Shown here one piece after another: positions 1 through 11,515 of a stretch of 53,971 nt of DNA. The number at the start of each line of letters is the position of its first letter. The stretch's first letter is position 1. Both the position numbers and the translations under genes were made by a program. The stretch comes from Saccoglossus kowalevskii (Eukaryota; Hemichordata; Enteropneusta; Harrimaniidae). The notes beneath the pieces were generated by a model. The model made no database searches. It had not been told where the DNA came from and worked only from the letters and a program-made list of their open reading frames with translations. The DNA lies in the NCBI RefSeq assembly GCF_000003605.2, contig NW_003149274.1:187216-241186 (forward strand). Reading direction: 5' to 3'.

Positions 1-550
1 CTACCGCTCTTTAATGCATACTAATGCAATGACCAACATAGTGTCGTTACATATTTAAGAGAAACCCACCGATTTGGACTTTTCCAGTTTTACAACATAT
101 ACACATAAAAAATACACATAAGACTTCGGCGTTCAAGAGTTTATTTTTGGCGTAGTTTGCCTAATTCTGAATCTGAAAAAAATAGTATTTTTCTTGTGCT
201 TCTCGATTGAACCTAAACTACCCATGGATCGCAATGTTGCTCGTAGCGCAAACTAATGTTTATGTTGATTTCAATTGATAGAAGGATTTAACGTTAATGT
301 GTTATTCACGTTTGTGGCATACGTCAACACACATTTTAAGCGGCTTTCATAAATTATCTCGCATTCAATTGCAATCACAATCGTGCGCGTTTATAGGCGT
401 GATAAACTGATGGAATACGATTCAAAATAACAATTGCGTCAATATTTGTACATGCAAATCTAATGTGCACTTTGTATACTCATTTTGTTTCCATAAAAGT
501 ACTACAACTTGAAGTAGCACATCGACTTGGTCAACAAGGCACTAACTTAC

Positions 551-832
551 CTGTTTCGTAAACTGAATTATGTAAATGTCCACCGCAAGTTATTCCTTTA
601 ACAGAATCGCGACACTTGTGAGTGCACTTGGACGCATCAACTTCTCCATATTTTCCATACGTGTCCCCACACCAACAACTCAACTGAGACGAGGTGTACT
701 GGAGTCCTGCATACATATATGCTCTTGCTCGGCAGTAAGATAGGCATATGTCAACCGATGTAATTACCGACGATGATTTGTGGTCCATGTCTGGTGATAA
801 CGATCTGTCTTCGTAACACCCAAGCGTATGAG
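551..832 (-). other. Gene A exon 10: WSC domain
   Basis: One phase 1-1 exon of 282 bases encodes a full WSC domain: LGCYEDR at the start, C..YCRARAY.YAGLQ in the middle, then [12 protein letters not shown] and a closing CGG motif before YETG. The cysteine layout and the AGLQ and CWCG motifs are those of WSC domains, which bind polysaccharide in fungal sensors and in some secreted enzymes. The exon ends in a GTAAG donor, so the transcript continues beyond position 1. It is closely similar to the first WSC exon of gene C. I saw no further exon in 1-550. Confidence 0.85.
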
Positions 833-3800
833 CTGTTTTAAAAACAAATTGAAATTTGAATTATCTAACTGGTAGCATAGTTTTCATTTTAATGCAGTCA
901 ACTGGTGACTACATCATTATGATAACATATAAATATTTCGGTGAAATTGTTATCAAATGATCTTTCTCCCAGATATCAAAATCATCAATCTCTGAAAAAT
1001 GGAAATTTGCAAAATTGTAAGCGACATAAATATTAACATAGTCCTGCTTGTACTCACACCTAACATAAAAACATAACAAATACAATATGATTTCAAGTAC
1101 AAGTTTGAATCATAATAACGTACGCGTGAGCCATTATTGAACACGAAAACGAGTAATACTTCATAGAAAAACACAATATAACAACGGGAACCGGAATAAT
1201 TGCACTTACCGCAGAATGGTTCTTTGCTTGTGGTAGTTAGGAAATACATTGATGGCGTGTGTGTGGGAGACGCGTGATAACCCATTCTTTGGCAGGGCGG
1301 TGATGTGCAAATTGTGCAACTAATACAAATTGAATGATAGTAAAACAAGTTCAATCAACCACAGAATAATACAAATATTCACATAGGAAACTTAAAAAAT
1401 AATAATAATCCAGGATTGCATATCATCTGTCAGGAACATAATACAAAATGACTTGTTCACCCTACCTTTCAGCCCTGAGAGCTCCAAGTGTGTTGCACGT
1501 GTCTGCGATAAAGCTACAGCGAGAATTTATTGAAGCTGTAAACAATTCTACAGCTCGGCCATGGTCACAATAAACATTACAGCCAGGTTGTTTGTTACCC
1601 CCATTTGGGTAAAAGTCAGCATCACCCAAAGCCTGCGAATAAGGCATGTAAAATTTATTTACAATTTTTTCACAAAAGTAAGGTAACATACGGAAGAAAT
1701 GTCACCGTAATTTGTATCATCATTAATATTGTTCCTGATAGACTGGCAAAGTCGGGACTTCTTTTTTGTTTCACAAAACAAATATAATTAATTGTCAATT
1801 TAGGCTTTTTGACGTGAGCACGAAAACTAGCGTGACTGCGAAAGAAATCCCGACTGGACGCATCTGCAGGCGACCCCCTGCGTTGGAGTGAAAACCGGAG
1901 CGGAATCACTCCGGTGATTATGCTAATTAAAAGTTGTTGACTAGCATTGGCAACGATTCAAAGTGCAGCTATATACGTTGTACCTTATCTATGTTAATGT
2001 ACGTGACTTTTCACTTCTGAGGTCCCGGCAATTTTGAAAGACTACTTATATATATTGGACATTTAAAATGATTTGTTTTCAATAAACATGGATGAAAGTA
2101 TCCATCTCTGCGATCGAATCGAATCAACCTTTTAAAGGTCATGTTTAATTTCACACATGAATATCAATGACATCATGAATAATTAATAACAGTTAAATGC
2201 CCGCGGGTCCGTCTAGTCGGGATTTCTTTAGCGGTCCGGTTAGTTTTTGCGATCACGCTAAAAGTACTAAAAGAACAATTAATTATTTCTTTTTGTAAAA
2301 CAAAAAAAGAACCGACTTTGCCAGTCTATGTTCCTGATTCACAGTTTCTTTCCATTTCTAACAGAGATGGATATCAATCTTCGTTCCCTTATATGCATTA
2401 GCACGCCTTGTCTTCGTATAACATCTTATAATTTATCAATGCAAATGTGAACAGCATTTTCAAATATGTCCGTTCATGAAACATGGCATTAAAAATGGCA
2501 TTATTTTGAGATATCTTTCTCTGAAACGATTTTACAGTAAATTCACGTAACTGAATTTGAACCTCTCGTTGGTGGGAAACCTGTACGACTAAATTCTGGT
2601 GCCATTACAGTAAGTGCCATTTCTTCCATTATTCTCCCCGTTGTTTCAAATAGAATGCTTATTTGGATCAGAGTTAACGCGATAACAAACAGAAAAACTA
2701 AAACTATTTGAGGAAGAAAAAGTCGACATTTTGCAGTTGTCAGAACTTCATTATAACTATTTTGAATAGCAGACTGTTTATTTTGTTACTCACTATTAAT
2801 ATCTATCTTGTTTCTGAATCACCCAAAGCTGGTATTTCACCAAAAAGTTGTGACATGGGAGTACGTGGAAATGGAACAAAGACAATGCACGTTGTCGATA
2901 CGAAATATATAAATATGTATTTTGAACGCAATTATCGCTGCTCGTATTTGTTGAACTATCAATATCCATATATCAAATATATCTGACAAATGTCAAGTGA
3001 GAGTTCAAGTAATAATATTACTAACCCGAAAAATTCCAAACGTATTAGTTATACTATCAGATTCATCCTTTTCTTCTGTGGCATCAGTGTGTATGACATC
3101 TACAAACATTGCATCTCCTCTCTGTACACAGTATTGACTTGGAGGCCTATTATTGCCTGTTGGTTCCAAAAAGTTAGGACGCGCTGGGTCCAATGCTAAC
3201 GACAAAATGAATAGCGCATTACTACCATTGTAATGTTTATTTCAGCAGGTTCAGTTAACCATGTATCAAATTTCTCCGAGTAATTTGTAATAATGGCGTC
3301 ACTGTATACCTGTAATCCGACTGATTCTACACGGTTGACCTCCACATGTCTTATCTGTTATCCATTTTCCAACCATACCGCATATCTGAGACCCTAAGCT
3401 GTGTCCAATGAGGTGGATATCCGTGAAAACTGTGTCCCCGACACTTATCTTCAAAAAAGCTATAAATCGTTTCACCCAGCTTGCGACTATTCTGGTGTTA
3501 CTAGAAGCCTGGTTATATGTACTTCGATTTGGAATCTATAAATTTAAAATCGCATTATTTAGCATAGAATATTTACTATAAATCTGAACACCTACTTCAT
3601 CTGATCATTATGTTATGCATGAATTCGTTTCAGTTAAAAATCACATTATTAGGATCGCATTGTAACTATGCATCTGATTTGAGTTCATATATATAAAAAA
3701 AAATACCTGTGGCGTAAACATACGTGCCCAACATAAAGTCAGATTAAATATGACCACATGGTAACACCGTACCAATGTTGGTTGTTACTATTACACCGGT

Positions 3801-6800
3801 AGATCATGTGTGAAATTAGTGGAAAAAATAAAAATATATATGGTACTACATAAATGTCATTATGACATGCATTGTATATGTCATGACTAGTATTTGCACG
3901 AGGTTGAATATACTTAGTAATTTATATATATATATACATATAAATGTGAACGTTTGATAAGACAATGTGCGCCATAGCTTCAGTGAGAGATATAATTTAA
4001 GTTTCGTGGTAGCAAAGTTAAGGCTAACCAGGTATTATGGGTCAGATGTGTATACAGTATAAAAGTATATTACCTATTTTTTTTTTTTTTTTTTGGAGTG
4101 GTATTACGAAGCTATATACACACATACTGTGATCTTGACCTTAAATGGATCTTATTTTATTTGGGGTGCATGTACGCCGGCAGTGACGAAGTAAATTCCG
4201 TTCAGTCTGTTGTATTCATAGTTTACATTCGCTGGTGAGCCTTTGTAGACGGCGTGTGTTAACCAATATATAAATGTATTTTGCAATTAACCATTGATAC
4301 TTTGACACTGATTTACTCAATATACTCACCGTTTTTGCAGCTTCATGCCAGTCAACAGTTATCACATTACAATTGTCAACTTCTAGCAACTCTTTTACCA
4401 TATCAGTAACCCAAGGTTTAGTGGCTTTGTCTCTGTAGCCATGGACAATGAACTGAAATATTTAAGTACGAACTAATAAGTTATACCAGCGTATTTATTA
4501 TATAAGATTATTAACCTGTACATTATTGGGCAATGTGTAAACTTGATATTTTAAATTATGCGTCATCAATATACACATAGTGAATGTGAGTTTTTAAAAT
4601 GTGTGTGATCACCGTATACCATTCATTCAGATAATATTATGCATGATAATCTTAAGGTCAGACTTTAATTTATTCGACGAAATCAATCAAATCAGAAGAT
4701 ATTAATTTTGTTTAAAAATACAATTTGTTTCTTTGTGAACACTTGTATTATAATAACAAGTATTAATTATACTTTGTTTAGCTGTGTCTCGTCAACTACT
4801 TATATTAACTAGTTTTATATATTTTCTCATGACTTGAGTTTCTGTCAATATAATCCCACATTTGGAAATAAGAGTTCTGCTTCAAAATATAATTTCTTAT
4901 TTACTGTATCCAAATACTGCTAAATGAGTATATGATATGTGATTATTTATTTACTCCATTGGGCGAAACAATGATTAGAACGTTATCACAGTTACAATAA
5001 GTTGTGTTTTAAAAAGATTTGTTTTTATGATGTATTTTCAAAATATGAAACCCTCAAATGAGATGATATTCCTACACTTATGTTTAAACAGTTGAGCCCC
5101 TTTTTGATAGAAAAACGAGAGGCGTTCAATAAGTAATGCCCCTGACCCACTTCCAGTTGTCTGATCTAGATGAAATTTTGCGTGTGTAATGATTTATATC
5201 TCTATTTGTTATATTGCAAAAAAACAGCTCTGAACTAATTGTGTTTTTTTATTTACAGGTGCTTTTAACTGGAGCCAGTTGAGTGTCGCGCAGTGATCCG
5301 GTTTTTGTATTTGAAAGGACGCATACCAAAGGAGACTTTTGAGGAAATTGAAAGAAGCTATCAAAATCAAGAGATCAGCAAAGGTATCCTCCTCCTGCAG
5401 GACAACGTTCCGGTTCACAACTCGCATGTCGCCAGATCAGAAGCACGGGCGTGTGGCTATGAAATCCTCCCCACCCCCTTACTCTCCTGATCTTGCACAC
5501 TCTGACTTCCATCTCTTCCCAGCCATGAAGTTGTTTTTAAATGGAAAGCGTTACCCAGATGATGCAGCCTTGATTTCTGAAATTACTACGTGGTTGGAGG
5601 ACCAACCTGGGGTGTTCTACAAAAACCAGCGCTGCATCAAACGATGGGAGAAATGCATAACTCTGGATGGTTCCTGTGTAGAGAAAGACTAATAACTGTG
5701 CCAAGTTGCATTAATCTCCTGCTATGGGAAATAGGGTCAAAAGCATTACTTATTGAACGTCCCTCGTAACCACTGCATTGGTAAATTGACTGTTTTTTTG
5801 CTATGTTTCGTTTTATGTTACAAACCTAGTTAGATTGTGTTCCAATTAAACAAATGGTGGCATGAGAAATAGCAACTAGTACGATTAATAAAGATGTACC
5901 GAAATATTTCAACACTGCCTTTTCAGTCAACATCAAACATACAACATAATGGAGGGTGTACATCATACCTTTGTTGGCATCCCTTGAATATAACTTCCAT
6001 GTAACTGTCTAGTAGGTTGAGTAACGATATCACCATCAGGTGTCGCACGAGTGTACAAACGAAATGTTACTTCAATATTCTGTTCTGGAACGACTTGGAA
6101 GTTACCAGCACAGAAACGTTCAATGTCGCCATCAACGTTATAATTTGCACAAGCTAAGAAAAAAAAGTACAATGACCCAGACATTGACAAATGTATGGGT
6201 AAAACCAAATATTTGTTGTGAGAATCAAAGAGACGCAATTACACGCAATAGTACTACACAATATGTACAACATATCGTATTTTGATTATGAAATGGTATT
6301 TGAATGCATAACTAAAGATATATTAGACAATTTAATTAAATTATTATAAGATTAGATTACTAGGATGCACTATTTTCTTATCTGAACGAGGTATACGTAC
6401 GTTCTGGGGGAACACAGCATCTTCTAGTCGCAATCCCTCCGCATAAGTTAGATGTGAAGTTTCCGGCACAAAATAAATCATCGTTTTGGCACGTACCTCC
6501 CAAGCTCAGACATTGGTGGTCCGCTGCAATTAAATAAAAACAGTCATTGAATTAGGGGACAGAACGTTACAATAATGTTATGTGTAATAATCACGATTTT
6601 GAGTTATTGGCGGCGGCATCGGGGCGGGAGGCGTGGTCGCCCCCACCAAAAAAATCACAAAATGTCGTGCCCCCGCCTCTGTTTTGAGTAATGGTACTTA
6701 CGTCCAGGTACACAACATCTTCTGTGAGCATGACCCGAACAAAGGCCAGTCTGATAATCGCCATTATTACATATTATGTTGTCTTCTTGACATGTACCAG

Positions 6801-9800
6801 ATAATGCGATACAAGATGTGTCACCTGTAAATAATCAGAAAAAAAACATGGTATTAAAGCTACAAGCAGCATCGAGGGGCTACAAGCAATTTATATTAAT
6901 GTTTTACGCAGTTCTTAAATGTAATCTGTATTGTCAATATGATACACTAGAGTTAATATTCGCGGTGACCTGAATCTCATTGGTAAATGCTAAAAAAGTG
7001 TCTGATTCGGTTGTTGTCATAGTGAATGTGTCCCCCACCCTTACATCCACTAAGCGTGCTCCAGAGAATTACTAAACTTTAATTCCAGTTGTTGAGTGCT
7101 GAGTGTGATCGTTATTTATTTCCTCCAGTCAAGACTGTTATTGCGACTAGAACGTCTTAGACCAGAATGCGCTTACCCCTTTGCCAACGAATGATGCATA
7201 ATTATGTTGTATGAACTATATGCAACTAATCCATAAATTATTGAAGTTATTTCATAGTCTGAAATAAAGATTCGCCAGTTCCTAACGTGCCTTGTAACTG
7301 GCACGTAGGACACTAGTAATCCCCATATTGTTCCACGTGGCCAAAGGCACGTGGCTGAGTAACATTTCTCGCTATTTTTGTGCAAAGTGATTGAAAAATC
7401 GCGCAACTTTTAAGAGCGTGGGAAACCCCTGCTGTATATATGGAAAGGCCGCGAGGGTAAGCGCTGACGTCAGGTAACCAAGAGAAATAGGACAAGGAAA
7501 GAGAACGTGATGGACCAATCAGAATTCTGTAATAATTACATGTAACCGGCCTCTTGTGGCTTCATGCGCCATGACACTTGAGGTGGGAATCAGCAAACAA
7601 TAAAGACGGTAGCTCTCCCACCCCTGAGGGCGCTTTACTAATGCAAGTGTTTTATTTTTAAAACTCAATATGCGGGAAACGGAAGGGGACTTCCGTCGTT
7701 TTTATCAGTGAAATGAGTAGCCCACATATCAGTAATTTTTGGCCATAGGTACTATATGACTGATTTCAAGTCGATCTTGAAGAACAAATGCTAAAAATGA
7801 TTGCATTTTAGACGAAAATCCAAAATGAAGGCGAAATCGCGTGACTGGTAAGATGCAACCTGTCAAATTGCAAATCGATCAGCTAATTGTGTCGTCAGTA
7901 TACAACTATATCCTGTTTAAAAGAAGTCTAAGATGGCGACTAAACGACGTGACAAATAGTACTAAATTTATAAATAGTAATTTTCGGATCTTGTGTAATA
8001 AAACGACCCAATTGTCAGTCGACATGTCCGTAAACACAATATGCAAACACCATCACACGACTACTTATTTAACGCCCATCACAAGTATGTTTACAATACA
8101 ACTACACGCCGATTGACAAAACGAAATACACTCAGGCATATTGTGACAGTTCCCACAGAACTATTCAAAGTAGCCCCGTCACATTAATTTATTTACACAT
8201 AACTAAAAACAATTAAATTGCGATTCAACAAATAAGACAATCGAATATAATGAAATTATGGTTTTCAAAGTAAACCAATTAAAGAAAAATTGTAATGACA
8301 TGGTATGACAGACTCTAAAACAAAATACTAATAGTAGCTTCAGGCACGCACTAAGACAAATTAGAATTAGATATGTTCGGCATTTATACACAAAGATTTG
8401 TACTAGGATACATTTTGCGCGAAGCTACGACCAAAAATCAAGTTTTTTGGACGTTGTCATGGCAACATTAGGACTGAACTACTTTTTTCAAAGATGTCCA
8501 CTTTTCTAGAGTGTAACCTACCTATCAAGTTTGTGGACTAGGCATAGGCACCACAATACTTAGATATGATATTGTTCAATGTGTCTGAAACGAAAATCTA
8601 GTCAACACGAGACGCATAACCTATTTATGGCTTTTACAATTCATGGACACACCAAACGACATTTAACAACCATACTCTAGCCTTGACCTTTCACATTGTT
8701 GCTTGCTTCATTGTTGCTTGCTTCTATGTATATTTAAGAAACCTTCTCCTTCAAAATGGCGATCAAAAGGTCGCGTCGTATTTGACTATGTTGTTTGCAT
8801 TGCTCAGACTAGATCACACACAAATACAACATGAAATCAATGTGATAACAATACGCATAGAGGAAGTTCGCAAAAAATACAAGAAAGCGTCTCGAAATAG
8901 CTTTCTTCAAGACGGAACTAAATACCTACACTCTGAGGTTCGTTGTTTCTTAACCCGTCAAGTACCTAAGCATACAGACAAAGGGAAGCTATTCTAACAA
9001 TGGGGTGTCACCCTATAACATGACGTCAGATCCCGGAACCTAGGCGGATGTGTATATAATCCTACTTTGGTGTAAACAATTTCAAATTTGCTAAGAGTAC
9101 AAACGACGATCTCAACATATTAGAGGTATTCTGACCATATACTTCTGATTGCGCTCTAGAGAATGACAAAAAAAATCGAACTGACACTCCCAATCCGTCA
9201 TCGCTCTAAACTCGATCAAAAACGTGTGTCATACAGGTAACCTAACTGATACGCAAATGACAAATGCACAAATCTGAATATCTAATATGAATCTTTGTTA
9301 TTCTAGGTTTGTTAATCGAATATATGTTTCCACTAAGGCAATAACAATATACAGTGTTTAATGCAAACACTATTATTGAAATTATAACCAGATTGTTGAC
9401 GTCACGTGATCAACCATTCAACTTAATCCTGGTACAAAATATGTTTTCGTATAGTGCATTGTGTGGACTTTATAGTATGTGCGTATTTAAGAAAGTAAAT
9501 ATCATAAATGTAAATAATATTGACATCTTCCGTAACATTTAGTATCATAACGCGTATTATTGTATATCTCACAGATTAGATTTACGATAATACATTCACT
9601 GCACATGCATAGTTTTGGTTTTATTTATGCTGACAACGTTTCATTAATTCAGCAATATCCCCGTCACCAGGCGGAGTGTTGACTGAGTATTGTAACTCGA
9701 CAGTGGTATGCCGTCGCCAAGGCAACAGATATAAGCCCCCTTCCCTCAGCTCCTCCCTATGTTGTACACATATATTGCATCGAAACTACTCGACATCCTA

Positions 9801-10161
9801 TCTCATCTACTACCAGTTGTACTAGGAAACCTATCACGAGGAAATATACAACATGTCAATGTCACACTTACTATGTGTTATGAATCAGACTAGACGCTAT
9901 ATAACTCATATCTACCAGACAATGTATCGCCCAACTTGAAGTCATCACCAATCGTAATATATATGTCGATAAAACAGTGCAACAGGCGGCATATCCAGTG
10001 ACCGATTAAATACGACGGGGAGTTACCGCCTCGACAAAAGATCACACACAGTTGATCAAGAAACAAGAGTTCACCGGTAAATATGACTAACACATACCTT
10101 GCACGGCACGTATGCAGTCGGAATAAACGACCACCAATGCCAATAGAAGAGTGGCACACAT
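551..10161 (-). CDS. Gene A: secreted lipase-WSC mosaic protein (3' end off window)
   Basis: A spliced gene of ten visible coding exons: 10098-10161, 6702-6824, 6401-6523, 5969-6153, 4330-4452, 3310-3535, 3026-3195, 1466-1632, 1210-1319 and 551-832. They sum to 1573 bases (524 residues plus one base) in one open frame with GT-AG junctions. Predicted order: signal peptide (1-21), CCVP module 1 (22-62), CCVP module 2 (63-103), lipase (104-430), WSC (431-524). The lipase triad is present: Ser252 in GHSLG, Asp284 in LDPARP, His362 in CDHGRA. The last visible exon ends in a phase-1 donor at position 550, so the protein continues to the left. By analogy with genes B and C the missing part would be a second WSC domain and stanniocalcin-like domains; that is inference. 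A secreted lipid hydrolase, perhaps a phospholipase A1, is the likely role. Confidence 0.8.
1739..2328. mobile_element. Mutator-like MITE with 9-base target duplication
   Basis: The element begins TAGACTGGCAAAGTCGG at 1739 and ends with the inverse near 2312-2328. The nine bases TGTTCCTGA stand directly outside both ends (1730-1738 and 2329-2337). The inverted termini extend imperfectly to about 120 bases, sharing blocks such as the oligo-T/KAACAAA stretch and a region with GTCGGGATTTCTTT. Long inverted termini and a perfect 9-base duplication are typical of Mutator-like elements. It has no coding capacity and lies in the gene A intron between the exons at 1466-1632 and 3026-3195. Confidence 0.7.
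5116..5766 (+). mobile_element. Internally deleted mariner-like element
   Basis: Terminal inverted repeats CGAGAGGCGTTCAATAAG at the left and its inverse ending at 5766 flank the element; the right end abuts TA, as mariner insertion requires, while the left TA has mutated. Between 5290 and 5692 lie two overlapping frames of a mariner transposase C-terminal half: LLQDNVPVHNSHVA followed, after a frameshift, by SPDLAHSDFHLFP and the C-terminal tail. The N-terminal half is missing; a full element would be about 1.3 kb. It is a dead copy in the gene A intron between 4452 and 5969, in the opposite orientation to the gene. Confidence 0.85.
6401..6824 (-). other. Gene A exons 2-3: two CCVP cysteine-rich modules
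   Basis: Two exons of identical length (123 bases: 6702-6824 and 6401-6523), both phase 1-1, each encode one module with the pattern C-x6-C-Q-x5-C-x8/9-C-x7-C-C-V-P. Both contain GTCQ near the second cysteine and end in RRCCVP. The same pattern occurs three times in gene B. I recall similar small modules beside peptidoglycan hydrolases in fungi and invertebrates, but cannot name a family with certainty. Six cysteines suggest three disulfides and a secreted fold, perhaps for cell-wall or glycan binding. They sit between the signal peptide and the lipase. Neither exon appears as a long open reading frame; both were found by reading the minus strand between splice sites. Confidence 0.7.
6825..10097 (-). 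other. Gene A first intron
   Basis: About 3.3 kb lie between the signal-peptide exon and the first CCVP exon. I see no further exon with matching phase. The stretch is AT-rich. It holds a compact GC-richer block around 7420-7680 that resembles an old repeat, and a plus-strand open frame at 8683-8997 that starts with hydrophobic residues and has no recognisable family. Confidence 0.5.
10098..10161 (-). other. Gene A exon 1: start codon and signal peptide
   Basis: The ATG at 10161-10159 opens 21 codons beginning MCATLLLALVVVYS, a short N-terminus with a hydrophobic core and small residues before a likely cleavage site. The exon ends CAAG followed by GTATGT at 10097, leaving one base (phase 1). 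The next exon (6824) starts with two bases of a codon, so the join gives Gly followed by the first CCVP module. The intron is about 3.3 kb. Upstream on the minus strand, an AT-rich stretch near 10270-10310 contains TTTAAA and ATTTGCAT and could be a core promoter; this is a weak call. No other signal-peptide exon with the right phase was seen nearer to 6824. Confidence 0.6.
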
Positions 10162-10819
10162 ATCTCGCTACTAATATCAATAAATCCCGGCAAAGTACGT
10201 GTATTACCGAGAGACGAGTGCGACTTACTTGCAATCGTTATCGTAGACACTTATTTCCTGGTCATTGACCCCGGTTGTATGCAAATTTAAATGTGTAGCT
10301 TAAATGCATATGCATGAATCATGACTATGTTCATACAACGGACAGAAATAGTACTAACCAGCAGTCGTTACAACTTGAAGAATTGTATTACACGTGTATG
10401 TATACTTTAGAAGCAATATCATGCTCAAGGGTGATGATGTTGTTTGGAACAGCCATTCAAGTATTGTGTGCGGTGTAAGTTTCATCGGGTGTACGTATAA
10501 CTTTACAGCCCCGGGACAGTGCAATACAAGATGGACAATACAGCACGCAGTTGTAGGTACGTTGCTATTTTAGCAAGTTTGCGCTGAGTGTAACCAGCTG
10601 GTCGACCACGCAAAGTGAAATATGTTCACAATTGTCTCGGTTTCTTCGATTAAATTCCACGATTGAGATTGGTAGGATTTAATTGTGACTTCTCACCAAT
10701 AACAATCTTGTTGACTGAAACTGACATAATCGAGACGTCTACATAATAGTAATTGTAAAACCTAATATTAGCTTAATCGCAAAGCTACAATACGGATAAA
10801 AACAAACTATTTTTATTGT

Positions 10820-10931
10820 CAAAGCGTGGTGGTCGTCGCGCAGGGCGTGTTCGAATATCATGTAAATAAACAATGCGTCGCTATGAGTCTCATATCGAAC
10901 AGGACGCGGCGCGACTGTCGCGCTTTAACGT
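10820..10931. mobile_element. GGTCGTCGCGC MITE, copy 1
   Basis: A GC-rich block in AT-rich surroundings, starting AAAGCGTGGTGGTCGTCGCG and ending with an imperfect inverse (CGCGACTGTCGCGCTTT). It shares ATGAGTCTCATATCGAAC in its middle with the copy at 15295 and related sequence with those at 41823 and 43882. It is non-coding and about 110 bases long. Confidence 0.55.
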
Positions 10932-11368
10932 TTGATGCTACATGCTACATATAACTGGGCTATTTGTGTCTTACACATCTTAGTAGTGAAACAATTAAAT
11001 TCTCTGATACGCATGTGCACCAGTGGTTTTGGTACGTACAGTAATAATTACTGCACATGCGTATTAGTGTTTCTGTTTTTTCCTCTAACGAATAGTGTTG
11101 TGTGTCCTGTAAAGAACATTATGACAAAGTATAAATAAAATATAGCGTTTATCTAATTCGTCATAGGTGTATTTTTAACTTACCGTAATATACGTTATTT
11201 CCGTAAGTTTGGATTAATGTTTCGGATGCACAAGGCTGATGTCAAGTTATTAAGGATACATTCCCGCTATCGTTCCATGAAATCGTAGCTTGCCAAATTT
11301 ATAAATATTAGTATGCATTCCATATACAATAAGTCTATTCAAATTGAGGAATAGCAACAACAAACTTA

Positions 11369-11515
11369 TTAAAGCGGGAGAGTCGTCACCTGCGCATGCG
11401 TCAGATGGCCAAAGCGTGTCATTGTTTACAAACAAGCGTCCACCCTATGAGCCTTTGCTTCTTATCGTGTGTTGTTATCGCTGCGCGTGCGCAGCTGACG
11501 ACCCTGCCGCTTTAA
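11369..11515. mobile_element. TTAA-flanked MITE, copy 1 (piggyBac type)
   Basis: TTAA stands at both ends (11369-11372 and 11512-11515). Inside it, AGCGGGAGAGTCGTCACC at the left pairs with AGCGGCAGGGTCGTCAGC read from the right end. The length is about 147 bases and there is no coding capacity. TTAA duplication with short inverted termini is the piggyBac signature. A second copy at 29652 has its interior in the opposite orientation. Confidence 0.72.

Larger units (their letters stand above)
1210..6153 (-). other. Gene A exons 4-9: pancreatic-lipase-fold domain
   Basis: Six exons (5969-6153, 4330-4452, 3310-3535, 3026-3195, 1466-1632, 1210-1319) encode a complete alpha/beta-hydrolase of the pancreatic lipase family. 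Landmarks in order: VTFRLYTR and FIVHGY (N-terminal strands), NVITVDW, the nucleophile motif [15 protein letters not shown] with the catalytic Asp, VDVIHTD, DFYPNGG, QPGC then CDHGRA with the catalytic His, and a final C..C..QRMGY motif matching the family's domain end. Only three residues separate the two lid cysteines, against about 23 in human pancreatic lipase as I recall it. No C-terminal PLAT domain follows; a WSC domain takes its place. A short-lid lipase of this kind often acts as phospholipase A1, which is inference here. Confidence 0.88.

Noticed and set aside
1210..6153. Venom-type phospholipase A1 as the identity of the gene A lipase
   Set aside because: The short lid fits, but the added CCVP and WSC domains and lack of any venom context do not support a toxin call.
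8683..8997. Plus-strand frame of 104 residues with a hydrophobic start
   Set aside because: It lies inside a gene A intron on the opposite strand, has no recognised domain and no supporting splice context.
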